NCBI GenBank assembly: GCA_002455425.1
Contig: DKKT01000028.1
Coordinates: forward strand, 1-16,066
Direction of reading: 5' to 3'
Source: Chthonomonas sp. UBA6659
Lineage (GTDB): Bacteria > Armatimonadota > Fimbriimonadia > Fimbriimonadales > Fimbriimonadaceae
DNA: 16,066 nucleotides
Positions within the stretch are counted from its first letter, which is position 1. Every line of letters starts with the position of its first letter. The notes under the pieces are model-generated. The model saw only the letters and a list, made by a program, of their open reading frames with translations, did no database searches and was not told the origin of the DNA. Below are positions 1 to 6,447 of the stretch, piece by piece. A program made the translations under genes and the position numbers.

Positions 1-70
1 TGGAGGAGAAGTAATCGGAGAGGACGATCCCAAAACGAAGCGCGGAACCTCGATGGGTTCCGGCACCCCG

Positions 71-76
71 TATACT
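71..76 (+). promoter_or_regulatory. -10 box TATACT of leaderless DinB gene
   Basis: TATACT lies exactly 6 bases before the GTG at 83. That places the transcription start on or next to the start codon. The same spacing recurs before most first genes of the window, which is why this GTG is preferred over the ATG at 53. Confidence 0.6.
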
Positions 77-82
77 TGTGGT

Positions 83-610
83 GTGAAGCGATTCGATCTC
101 GTGCCGGAACCGGACCTCCATCCGGACTTCGCGATGATGGTGGCGGCCTGGCGGGACGGGACCCGAGAGTGGCGGGATGAATTGGGCACGCCGCCGGTCG
201 AGGCGATCGTCTGGCAACCGTATGAGAACGGGCCCTCGATCGGCGGGTTGCTCCTCCACATGACTGCCTGCGACCAAGGCTGGATCATTCGGGACGTGCT
301 CGGTCAGGAAATCGTCGAGATGGACGCGGCGATCGCGTACATGCAGGGTACCGACGTCGATGCCCATCGATGGCCCGCCCCACCCCGCGAGCCGCTGAGT
401 TGGTACCTCGAGCTTCTCGATCGCAATCGTGAGGCGATGATCGGGCATCTGCGAACCGCCGATCCGGAGGCGACCGTCGACTGGGGAGACGACTATCGGT
501 TCTCGGCGCGTTGGATCGTCGCTCACCTCGTGGAACATGACTCGTATCACGGCGGTCAGTTGGTGCTGCTGCATGAGATGTGGAAGCGGACGCAGAACGC
601 AGGAAACTAG
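83..610 (+). CDS. DinB-family (DinB_2-like) putative metal-dependent protein
   Basis: A 175-residue protein of the DinB/YfiT four-helix-bundle superfamily. Members often bind a divalent metal through three histidines; some are thiol-dependent transferases or hydrolases, many have no known function. The triad is visible as H59 in the LLLHMTACDQGW segment and H152/H156 in HDSYHGGQ near the C-terminus, the usual H...HxxxH order. It has no signal peptide or membrane segment, so it is probably cytosolic. The reading frame is open leftward to the window edge and contains an ATG at 53. I chose GTG 83 because of the TATACT box 6 bases upstream and because family similarity begins soon after it. The substrate cannot be told from sequence. 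It is followed by a 57-base gap with no terminator that I can see. Confidence 0.8.
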   Translation: MKRFDLVPEPDLHPDFAMMVAAWRDGTREWRDELGTPPVEAIVWQPYENGPSIGGLLLHMTACDQGWIIRDVLGQEIVEMDAAIAYMQGTDVDAHRWPAPPREPLSWYLELLDRNREAMIGHLRTADPEATVDWGDDYRFSARWIVAHLVEHDSYHGGQLVLLHEMWKRTQNAGN

Positions 611-653
611 GACGATTTCTCCGGAATGCGAATCATCAGTGCTTTCGCCGACA

Positions 654-659
654 TACTGT
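654..659 (+). promoter_or_regulatory. -10-like TACTGT before rhomboid-like gene
   Basis: TACTGT ends 8 bases before ATG 668 (CATACT, 2 bases upstream, is an alternative register). It gives a leader of 0-3 bases. The AAGAGG that follows is only one base from the ATG, too close to act as a Shine-Dalgarno site. Confidence 0.4.
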
Positions 660-667
660 AAAGAGGA

Positions 668-1468
668 ATGAGCGCGTTGCCCAACTTCAACCCACGCCTC
701 CGCGCGACGGGTGCCCCGGTGACTCTGGCCCTGATCGGAGCGTTGATCGCCACGTTCCTGCTTGCCTGGTTCGGCTTGCGGGAGCTGTTCGGGGCCGATC
801 TCGCGCTCCTCGCGAACTCCATCCGGTCCGCTCCTTGGACGTTGGTGACCTATCCGTTTGCGAACTTGGGCGACGGCACCGGACTCCTGTGGATGCTTCT
901 GACCCTGCTCTGGCTTTGGTGGGCGGGAGCTGCGCTCGAACGCGAGATGGGGAGCGGACGCTTCGCCGTCTGCTGGATTACGGCGACCGTGGCCGGAGGA
1001 CTGCTGGCTTCAGCGGGGGCGTTGATCGCCGGCGTTCAGTTCGTCCTCCTCGGACCGATGCTTCCACTGAGCGCGGTCACGATGATGTGGGGGGCGCGCA
1101 ACGCGGAAGCCCGGATCATGCTGATGATGATCATTCCGTTCAAGGGCAGCTGGCTGGCGGCGCTGACCGCCGCGCTGGTGGTCTTCGGATACGGCACCTA
1201 CCATCCCCTGATCGGGTTCTTCGCAGTCGTGACGCCGGTGCTGTTCTGGCTCTGGGCCTCGAACCGGATCCCCTTCCTGGCCTACTCGACCGGGATTCGG
1301 AGCGGACAACGCCAGAGCCGGGGTGACCGCCTCCGCGAGCAAAAGCGTCACACGGAATGGCTCGACGCGATCGAGTCGAAGAAGAAAGAGCGTGAAGAGC
1401 GTGAGCGATTGCGTCAACTCTTCGAGCGCAGCCTCATCACCGATCCCGACGAAGACGAACGGCGCTAG
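668..1468 (+). CDS. Rhomboid-like polytopic membrane protein, catalytic motif degenerate
   Basis: A 266-residue integral membrane protein with about six hydrophobic segments (roughly residues 17-35, 73-92, 98-122, 124-142, 150-174 and 181-197). Residues 56-100 (PWTLVTYPF, then a WLWWAGAALEREMGSGRF segment) match the L1 loop and TM2 pattern of rhomboid intramembrane serine proteases, where PWxLxTYxF and GxxLExxxGSxRF are typical. The canonical GxSG serine motif is not intact: the best counterpart is PLSAV with S135. A histidine (H179 in YHPLIGFF) could be the dyad partner, but the usual HxxG spacing is missing. It is therefore either a divergent rhomboid or an inactive pseudo-rhomboid. The last 50 residues are a highly charged helix (EKR-rich, about 215-255), probably cytoplasmic. 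The stop codon overlaps that of the convergent lipoprotein gene. Confidence 0.65.
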   Translation: MSALPNFNPRLRATGAPVTLALIGALIATFLLAWFGLRELFGADLALLANSIRSAPWTLVTYPFANLGDGTGLLWMLLTLLWLWWAGAALEREMGSGRFAVCWITATVAGGLLASAGALIAGVQFVLLGPMLPLSAVTMMWGARNAEARIMLMMIIPFKGSWLAALTAALVVFGYGTYHPLIGFFAVVTPVLFWLWASNRIPFLAYSTGIRSGQRQSRGDRLREQKRHTEWLDAIESKKKEREERERLRQLFERSLITDPDEDERR

Positions 1469-1920
1469 CCGGATTTCGCGAAGACCAGGTCGCCGAGGGC
1501 GTCCGACTTGTTCGGCGCCGCAGGCGTCGCGATGCTCATCGTGCCCAGATCCGGGGCGGACGAGAGATCCCAGACCTGCATGCCCTGACCGTAGCCCACG
1601 GGTTGTGCGCCGGTCTCCTGCATCTGCTTGGTCATCTTGATCAGGGCATCGTCGGACGTCATTCCGTTGTAGGTGGTCGGGGTGAGGGTCACGTTGCCGC
1701 CCTTCTCGATCCACGTCCCTTCGATCGCCTCTTCGCCGATCACCAGCTTGTACTTGCCGTCGGACTTGAGTTCCAGTTCGATCGCACCATGAGGCGAACT
1801 GGCGACCCAGTTGCCCGGATAGGTCATCGCCTGGGCATTGCCCCCCTCGCCTCCGACGCCTTTGCCACACCCGATCAAGCCTGCCACCAAGACCACCAGC
1901 AACAGCACGAACCGCTTCAT
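1465..1920 (-). CDS. Small predicted lipoprotein, unknown function
   Basis: A 151-residue secreted protein with a type II signal peptide: MKRF, a hydrophobic stretch of V/L residues, then the lipobox LIGC with the lipidated cysteine at residue 18. A Gly-rich linker follows. The mature part (about 35-151) includes a segment GAIELELKSDGKYKLVIG and later GTWIEKGGNVTLTPT, which reads like the short beta-sheet repeats found in small lipocalin-like or META-like lipoproteins. I cannot assign a family. The start at 1920 is supported by the signal peptide and by CATGAT 6 bases upstream. The longer in-frame extension upstream runs through the divergent promoter region and is rejected. Its stop shares the bases CTAG with the stop of the rhomboid-like gene. 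Confidence 0.75.
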   Translation of the reverse strand: MKRFVLLLVVLVAGLIGCGKGVGGEGGNAQAMTYPGNWVASSPHGAIELELKSDGKYKLVIGEEAIEGTWIEKGGNVTLTPTTYNGMTSDDALIKMTKQMQETGAQPVGYGQGMQVWDLSSAPDLGTMSIATPAAPNKSDALGDLVFAKSG

Positions 1921-1926
1921 GTCCGG

Positions 1927-1932
1927 ATCATG
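1927..1932 (-). promoter_or_regulatory. -10 box CATGAT of leaderless lipoprotein gene
   Basis: Reading the minus strand, CATGAT is followed by 6 bases and then the ATG of the lipoprotein. Four of six bases fit TATAAT, with the key A2 and T6 present. Confidence 0.5.
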
Positions 1933-1964
1933 GCACACCCGACGACTCATCTCGGCGCGACCGC

Positions 1965-1970
1965 TATTCT
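1965..1970 (+). promoter_or_regulatory. Possible -10 box TATTCT for the beta-barrel gene
   Basis: TATTCT is the best -10 match in the 120-base divergent region. It would give a leader of roughly 65 bases before ATG 2041. No convincing -35 is visible. Confidence 0.3.
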
Positions 1971-2026
1971 TACCGGGGTCCCGTGCCGACCAATCATGGA
2001 ATGCCCCCCTCGGCATATCTCTGGCT

Positions 2027-2031
2027 GGAGG
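2027..2031 (+). promoter_or_regulatory. Shine-Dalgarno GGAGG of beta-barrel gene
   Basis: GGAGG followed by 9 bases and ATG 2041. This is the one first-in-unit gene of the window with a standard ribosome binding site instead of an adjacent -10 box, and it decides the start at 2041. Confidence 0.6.
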
Positions 2032-2040
2032 AAATACGGA

Positions 2041-2670
2041 ATGGTGTGGCGTGGACTCGCGATGGGTTCGGCATTGGCGGTCGGGGCGATCGCGCAGGCC
2101 GGGCCGACGATGCTGAACTTCATCCCGGTGGCGGATATCTTGCGCCACCGCGAGGCGGCGATCGCCTACACGATCTCGGGCACGGAGAAGCACATCGATC
2201 CGACGGTGCTGCACGCCCACGCGATCACGATCGGTCTGTTCGACCGGCTCGAAGTGGGCTACGACAACGACTTCCTCGGCTCGACGACGCTGAATGCGAA
2301 GATCCTGCTCTTCGAAGAGCCGGTCGACGGGAAATGGGCCCTCAGCGCCGGAATCATGAACTGGGATCTGTATGGCTACAGCGAGCCCTACCTCGTCGGG
2401 CGCTACGATCTTCCTTCATGCCGGCTTCATCTCGGCGCGATCCGGGACGATCGGTGGCGGCTGATCGCCGGGGTGGACTTCCCGATCTTCGGGGATTGGA
2501 CGGCGATGCTGGACTTCAAGAGCGGACCGGGTTCCTACACGTGGTTCGGTCTCTCGGCCCCGATCCGAGGCGTCGAGGGACTCTCGGTTTGGGCCGGCGT
2601 CGGCTACCCGATGACGCGATCGGACGGGGTCCAATGGTCGGCGTCGCTGACCTACGTCGTTCGTTTCTGA
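2041..2670 (+). CDS. Secreted putative outer-membrane beta-barrel protein, unknown family
   Basis: A 209-residue protein with a cleavable signal peptide: MVWR, a hydrophobic core, and a likely cut after AQA at residue 20. The mature part consists of alternating polar/aromatic short strands with turns (for example GLFDRLEVGYDND, KWALSAGIMNWDLYGY, WRLIAGVDFPIFGDW, LSVWAGVGYPM). It ends in SLTYVVRF; a C-terminal Phe preceded by alternating hydrophobics is the beta-signal recognised by the BAM complex. About 8-10 strands fit the length. I do not recognise a specific family, so substrate and role are unknown. An in-frame ATG at 1996 and longer extensions exist, but the Shine-Dalgarno site and signal peptide favour 2041. 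Confidence 0.7.
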   Translation: MVWRGLAMGSALAVGAIAQAGPTMLNFIPVADILRHREAAIAYTISGTEKHIDPTVLHAHAITIGLFDRLEVGYDNDFLGSTTLNAKILLFEEPVDGKWALSAGIMNWDLYGYSEPYLVGRYDLPSCRLHLGAIRDDRWRLIAGVDFPIFGDWTAMLDFKSGPGSYTWFGLSAPIRGVEGLSVWAGVGYPMTRSDGVQWSASLTYVVRF

Positions 2671-2673
2671 CCC

Positions 2674-2679
2674 CATAAT
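2674..2679 (+). promoter_or_regulatory. -10 box CATAAT of leaderless ftcD
   Basis: CATAAT, five of six matches to TATAAT, is followed by exactly 6 bases and ATG 2686. It sits 3 bases after the previous gene's stop, so ftcD probably has its own promoter. Confidence 0.6.
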
Positions 2680-2685
2680 GGGCGC

Positions 2686-4383
2686 ATGCCCGCGCCACTG
2701 ATCGAATGCGTTCCGAACTTCAGCGAAGGGCGGGACGCGGCCATCCTCGACGCCATCGCCGACGCCATCCGCGCCGTCGAGGGCGTTCGCCTGTTGAACG
2801 TCGACCCCGGCCAAGCGACGCACCGAACGGTGTACACGTTCGTGGGCGAGCCGGAGCCTGTGTGCGAGGCCGCCTTTCAGGCGGCCCGGGTGGCGTGCGA
2901 ATCGATTGACATGAGCCGGCACACCGGGGAGCATCCCCGGTTCGGCGCGCTCGACGTCTGCCCTTTGATCCCGATCGCGGGGATCACGATGGAGGAGACG
3001 GCGGCCTATGCCCGGCGGTTGGGGCAGCGGATGGGTGAAGAGCTCGGCATGTCGATCTACCTTTACGAGTACGCGGCCACGTCGGAGGAGCGGCGCAACC
3101 TCGCGACCTTGCGCGCGGGCGAGTACGAGGGCCTCGAGGCCAAGCTCGCGAAGCCGGAATGGAAACCTGACTTCGGACCCTCGAGCTTCAATCCTCGCTC
3201 GGGGGCGAGCGCGGTCGGGGCGCGCGATTTCCTCGTCGCGTTCAATGTGAATCTCAACACGACCTCGGTGCGCCGGGCGAACAGTGTCGCGTTCGACGTG
3301 CGCGAGAAGGGTCGTCCCAAACGGGTCGGTGATCCGATCACGGGGGAGACGCTCAAGGACGATGAGGGCAACACCCTGTACGAGCCGGGCGCGCTCAAGG
3401 CTGTGAAAGCGATCGGCTGGTTCATCGAAGAGTACGGGATCGCCCAGATCTCGATGAACCTGACGAACCTTGGGATCACACCGGTCCATGTGGCCTTCGA
3501 CGAGTGTTGCCGACGAGCCGAGGCCCGAGGGATGCGGGTGACCGGCTCCGAGCTCGTCGGCCTCATCCCGCTGGCGGCGATGCTGGACGCCGGCCGGTAC
3601 TTCCTGCGCAAGCAGCGCCGTTCGACCGGTGTCTCCGACGCCGAGCTGATTCGGATCGCAATCCTCTCGATGGGTCTCGACGACTTGACCCCCTTCGATC
3701 CTGAAGTGCGGATCATCGAATACGCGATGCGCGATCGGTCGAGCCGCAGGTTGGTCGATCTCACGGTGCGAGGCTTCGTCGAGGAGACGGCGAGCGAGTC
3801 CCCGGCTCCCGGCGGCGGTTCGGTCTCGGCGGCGATGGGGGCGATGGGCGCCGCCTTGGCGGCGATGGTGGCGAATCTCAGTTCCCACAAGCGTGGCTGG
3901 GATGAGCGGTGGGAGGAGTTCAGCGACTGGGCCGAACAGGCGAAAGCTTGCCACGATACGCTCCTGCGCCTGATCGACGACGATACGGACGCCTTCAACC
4001 GGGTGATGGCCGCGTTCGGGCTGCCGAAGGGCACGCCGGAAGAGAAGTCGGCCCGGTCCGCCGCGATTCAGTCGGCCACGAAGGGCGCGATCGAGGTGCC
4101 GCTCCAGGTCATGGAGGTCGCCCTGCGGGGGATGGCGGTCGCGGAGCGGATGGCCGCCATCGGGAACCCGAACTCGATCTCGGACGCGGGGGTCGGTGTG
4201 CTGGCGTGCCGCGCCGCGATCCGCGGGGCGGAGATGAACGTTCGGATCAATCTCGGCTCCCTGAAGGATGCCGCGTACAAGAGCGCCGCGCTCGAGCGTT
4301 GCGCGGAAGTCCTGGCCGAGGCGGAAGCGTATGAGGCGCGAACGGTCGCCCTCGTTGCCGCGTCGATCGATGGGGGAGGATAG
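2686..4383 (+). CDS. ftcD: Bifunctional glutamate formimidoyltransferase / formimidoyl-THF cyclodeaminase
   Basis: A 565-residue fusion enzyme, the same size and domain order as vertebrate FTCD. The N-terminal domain (about 1-330) transfers the formimino group from N-formimino-L-glutamate to tetrahydrofolate. Evidence is the opening LIECVPNFSEGRD and SRHTGEHPRFGALDV with H79 and H83, the latter matching the catalytic His of the family. The C-terminal domain (about 365-560) converts formimino-THF to 5,10-methenyl-THF plus ammonia. It opens with ESPAPGGGSVSA (371-382) and carries D433 in DDDTDAFNRV and the conserved NPNSISDAGVG at 494-504. The reactions close histidine degradation by the formiminoglutamate route and feed one-carbon units into folate. 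No other hut gene is present in the window, so the gene is unlinked here. ATG 2686 follows CATAAT by 6 bases. Confidence 0.95.
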   Translation: MPAPLIECVPNFSEGRDAAILDAIADAIRAVEGVRLLNVDPGQATHRTVYTFVGEPEPVCEAAFQAARVACESIDMSRHTGEHPRFGALDVCPLIPIAGITMEETAAYARRLGQRMGEELGMSIYLYEYAATSEERRNLATLRAGEYEGLEAKLAKPEWKPDFGPSSFNPRSGASAVGARDFLVAFNVNLNTTSVRRANSVAFDVREKGRPKRVGDPITGETLKDDEGNTLYEPGALKAVKAIGWFIEEYGIAQISMNLTNLGITPVHVAFDECCRRAEARGMRVTGSELVGLIPLAAMLDAGRYFLRKQRRSTGVSDAELIRIAILSMGLDDLTPFDPEVRIIEYAMRDRSSRRLVDLTVRGFVEETASESPAPGGGSVSAAMGAMGAALAAMVANLSSHKRGWDERWEEFSDWAEQAKACHDTLLRLIDDDTDAFNRVMAAFGLPKGTPEEKSARSAAIQSATKGAIEVPLQVMEVALRGMAVAERMAAIGNPNSISDAGVGVLACRAAIRGAEMNVRINLGSLKDAAYKSAALERCAEVLAEAEAYEARTVALVAASIDGGG

Positions 4384-4387
4384 GGCA

Positions 4388-4414
4388 GCCTCTCCGCCCG
4401 GTGGGCGAAGAGGC
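4388..4414. terminator. Strong hairpin between convergent ftcD and tlpA-like gene
   Basis: GCCTCT, an unpaired C, CGCCC, loop GGT, GGGCG, an unpaired A, then AGAGGC. This gives an 11-bp stem with one internal C/A mismatch. It lies in the 47-base gap between two convergent genes, where a bidirectional terminator is expected. There is no U-tract on either side, so an intrinsic mechanism is uncertain. Confidence 0.45.
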
Positions 4415-4430
4415 GGGTCGGGGTCGCGGA

Positions 4431-4979
4431 TTACTTGCCCTGTCGCGAGGCTTTCCAGGCGTCGATGATCTGGACGAGCACCTTCTCGGTCAGGGGTTCT
4501 TCCTCGCTGCCGGGGAAGCCCTGCCAACGCACGATCCCGTCGGGAGTCACGATCATCACGTGGGGGATGCCCTGGACGCCCACGGCCTCGCTCGTGCGCC
4601 CCTTCGTGTCGATGGCGATCGGGTACTGCATCGTCGTCTTACCCATGAATTCCTGAACGACCTTGGGGTCTTCCTTCGAGAGACCGACGAAGACGACGTC
4701 CTTGCCGAACTTCTGGTGGAACTCGTTGAGCTCGGGAATCAGGGCGCGACAGGGTCCACACCAGGTCGCCCAGAAGTCGACAAAGACGATCTTGTCCTTC
4801 AAGTCGGGAGCTTTGCCACTCAGCCAGCGTTCGACGACGAGCTCGGGGGCCTTCTTGCCCCGCAGATCGTTCTTGGCGTACAGCTTCTTGGTCGTGGCGA
4901 TCGGCGGGTAGTCGGGGCCGGGACCGAGGGGGGAGGAAGAAAAGGCGAGTCCGAGGAGGGCGCAAGTCACGATGATCAT
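4431..4979 (-). CDS. TlpA/ResA-like exported thioredoxin-fold protein
   Basis: A 182-residue thiol-disulfide oxidoreductase or peroxiredoxin-like protein of the AhpC/TSA-TlpA group. A short hydrophobic N-terminus (MIIVTCALLGLAF, then SSS) suggests export or membrane anchoring. The active site is WCGPC, C74 and C77, within IVFVDFWATWCGPCRALIP. The cis-proline is P139 in GIPHVMIV. The extra segment between beta2 and alpha2 (about 100-130) is typical of TlpA/ResA. Likely roles are cytochrome c maturation or reduction of periplasmic disulfides, but the partner is not in the window. ATG 4979 is chosen because CATACT stands 6 bases upstream; an ATG seven codons earlier is less likely. Confidence 0.85.
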   Translation of the reverse strand: MIIVTCALLGLAFSSSPLGPGPDYPPIATTKKLYAKNDLRGKKAPELVVERWLSGKAPDLKDKIVFVDFWATWCGPCRALIPELNEFHQKFGKDVVFVGLSKEDPKVVQEFMGKTTMQYPIAIDTKGRTSEAVGVQGIPHVMIVTPDGIVRWQGFPGSEEEPLTEKVLVQIIDAWKASRQGK

Positions 4980-4985
4980 GTCCTC

Positions 4986-4991
4986 AGTATG
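4986..4991 (-). promoter_or_regulatory. -10 box CATACT of leaderless tlpA-like gene
   Basis: On the minus strand CATACT is followed by GAGGAC (6 bases) and the ATG at 4979. The GAGGA inside the spacer is too close to the ATG to be a standard Shine-Dalgarno site. Confidence 0.55.
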
Positions 4992-5029
4992 GCGAGTCAT
5001 CTCGGCCTGCAAACAGGGTTCCGGGCTCG

Positions 5030-5035
5030 TATACT
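5030..5035 (+). promoter_or_regulatory. -10 box TATACT of leaderless Gfo/Idh/MocA gene
   Basis: TATACT is followed by 7 bases and ATG 5043. Together with the minus-strand CATACT at 4986-4991 it forms a divergent promoter pair inside a 63-base intergenic region. Confidence 0.6.
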
Positions 5036-5042
5036 GGCGCGA

Positions 5043-6116
5043 ATGTCGAAGAAACTCAAGATCGGCCTGATCGGGACCGGCGGGATCGCGGTCGGCTGCC
5101 ACATGCCCGGATACGCCTCGATACCCGACCAATGCGAGATGGTCGCCGCTTGCGACGTGAACCGGGAGGCCGCGACGAAGGCAGCCGAGAAGTTCGGTAT
5201 CGCACGCGTCACTACGGACTACAAGGAGCTTCTCGCCGACCCGGAGATCGACGCGGTCTCGGTTACGACTCCGAATGCCTTCCACATGCAGCCGACGATC
5301 GACGCGTTACGGGCGGGCAAGCACGTCCTTTGCGAGAAGCCCCTTGCCATGAACGCCGACGAGGCGCGGGCGATGTGCCGGGCCGCGAAGGAGAGCGGAA
5401 AGCTCCTCCAGGTTGCGCTCCAGACTCGATTCGGCGGTCCGGCTCGCTTCATGCGCACCTTCATCGACAACGGACATCTGGGCGACGTCTACTACGCTCG
5501 GGCCTGGGCGCTCCGCCGCCGTGGCGTTCCTCATTGGGGGGTGTTCATCGACAAGGAGAAACAAGGGGGCGGCCCGCTGATCGACATCGGCGTCCACATC
5601 CTCGACTTCACGCTCTACCTGATGGGCTACCCCAAGCCGGTCGCGGCGTCGGGGAAAACGTGGGATATCCTCGGGAAGGACCCCACGATCGCGAACTTCT
5701 GGGGCGAGTACGATCGGACCAAGTTCACGGTCGAGGACTTCGCGGCCGGATTCATCCGATTCGACAACGGGGCGGTGGTGACGCTCGAAAGCTCCTTCAT
5801 GGCGAACATGGAGGGCGATCCGTTCCAAACCCAGCTGTTCGGAACAAAGGCGGGAGCGATCGTGCGGGGCTGGGGCGACAACCCGGTACGGATTTTCAAG
5901 GAGATCGATCGCCAGTTCTTCGAACTCAATCCGCAGAACGTCCCTCAGGTCGAGTCGTCGCATACCGCGGAGGTGCAGGCGTTCGTTCGGGCGATCTTGG
6001 ACGGTGGGCCGTCGCCGGTGCCCGGTGAGCACGGACTGATCTTGAACGCGATCTTCGACGCGCTCTACAAGAGCAGCGAAACGGGGCGTGAAGAGCCCAT
6101 CGATGCGAGCTACTGA
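5043..6116 (+). CDS. Gfo/Idh/MocA family NAD(P)-dependent oxidoreductase
   Basis: A 357-residue soluble dehydrogenase of the glucose-fructose oxidoreductase / inositol dehydrogenase / MocA family. The Rossmann domain starts at KIGLIGTGGIA (6-16, GxGxxA nucleotide-binding loop). CEKPLA at 97-102 contains the family EKP motif with catalytic K99. The C-terminal alpha/beta domain carries GGGPLIDIGVHILDF with D181 and H185, the conserved substrate-site residues. Family members oxidise or epimerise sugars, inositols or related hydroxy compounds using NAD(H) or NADP(H); the substrate is not predictable. The frame is open for another 214 codons upstream, but those codons run antisense through the TlpA-like gene. 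ATG 5043 has TATACT 7 bases upstream. It is monocistronic, with 74 bases before feoA. Confidence 0.9.
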   Translation: MSKKLKIGLIGTGGIAVGCHMPGYASIPDQCEMVAACDVNREAATKAAEKFGIARVTTDYKELLADPEIDAVSVTTPNAFHMQPTIDALRAGKHVLCEKPLAMNADEARAMCRAAKESGKLLQVALQTRFGGPARFMRTFIDNGHLGDVYYARAWALRRRGVPHWGVFIDKEKQGGGPLIDIGVHILDFTLYLMGYPKPVAASGKTWDILGKDPTIANFWGEYDRTKFTVEDFAAGFIRFDNGAVVTLESSFMANMEGDPFQTQLFGTKAGAIVRGWGDNPVRIFKEIDRQFFELNPQNVPQVESSHTAEVQAFVRAILDGGPSPVPGEHGLILNAIFDALYKSSETGREEPIDASY

Positions 6117-6175
6117 GCGGCTCCCGGCGGCCGACGGCGCGATCCGGACGGATAGGGTCGGTGCGACGCGGGTTC

Positions 6176-6183
6176 TGGTACCA
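6176..6183 (+). promoter_or_regulatory. Palindrome TGGTACCA overlapping the feoA -10 box
   Basis: A perfect 8-base palindrome inside a looser dyad CTGG-N7-CCAG (6175-6189). It overlaps the proposed -10 TACCAT (6179-6184), so a repressor bound here would block the feoAB promoter. It does not match the consensus of Fur or DtxR that I know, so the operator call is tentative. Confidence 0.25.
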
Positions 6184-6184
6184 T
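6179..6184 (+). promoter_or_regulatory. Extended -10 TGG-TACCAT of leaderless feoA
   Basis: TACCAT is preceded by TGG, fitting an extended TGn -10, and is followed by exactly 6 bases and GTG 6191. This geometry selects the GTG over the ATG five codons downstream at 6206. Confidence 0.45.
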
Positions 6185-6190
6185 TCCAGC

Positions 6191-6439
6191 GTGGCCGTCG
6201 CACCGATGAGCAACGACTTTTCCGACCTGCGTAAAGGGATGCGGGCGCGCGTGATCGCGGTCCCTGAACACAACGAGTTCGCCGAAAGGCTTCAGGAGCT
6301 CGGGCTCACACGCGGGACCGAGTTCGAGGTCACCCAGATCGCGCCGCTCGGCGATCCGATCGAGATCGCGTTGCGCGGCTATCGGCTCTGCCTGCGCCGT
6401 TCGGAAGCCGCCGGCTTCCAGATCGAGGTTCTCCCCTAG
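6191..6439 (+). CDS. feoA: FeoA ferrous iron transport accessory protein
   Basis: An 82-residue cytosolic SH3-like beta-barrel protein. The body reads DLRKGMRARVIAV, ERLQELGLTRGTEFEVTQIAPLGDPIEIALRGYRLCLRRSEA, ending FQIEVLP, the full FeoA pattern including GDPIEIxLRGYxLxLR. FeoA is thought to bind the FeoB transporter and modulate its activity. It lies 8 bases upstream of feoB in the same operon. The start is GTG 6191, giving an N-terminus of five extra residues before MSNDF; the latter ATG remains possible. An ATG at 6161 is in frame but would precede the proposed promoter. Confidence 0.93.
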   Translation: MAVAPMSNDFSDLRKGMRARVIAVPEHNEFAERLQELGLTRGTEFEVTQIAPLGDPIEIALRGYRLCLRRSEAAGFQIEVLP

Positions 6440-6447
6440 GGCGAGCT

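Noticed and set aside
3..14. Possible end of an upstream gene (GAG GAG AAG TAA)
   Set aside because: Only three codons visible, which cannot support a gene call.
1603..2040. N-terminal extension of the beta-barrel gene
   Set aside because: Overlaps the lipoprotein gene in antisense; the signal peptide and Shine-Dalgarno site point to 2041.
2416..4527. 703-codon antisense open frame opposite ftcD
   Set aside because: Arg/Pro/His-rich shadow of a GC-rich gene; the plus strand encodes an unmistakable FTCD.
4401..5042. N-terminal extension of the Gfo/Idh/MocA gene at 5043
   Set aside because: The 214 extra codons run antisense through the TlpA-like gene; family similarity starts at MSKKLKIGLIG.
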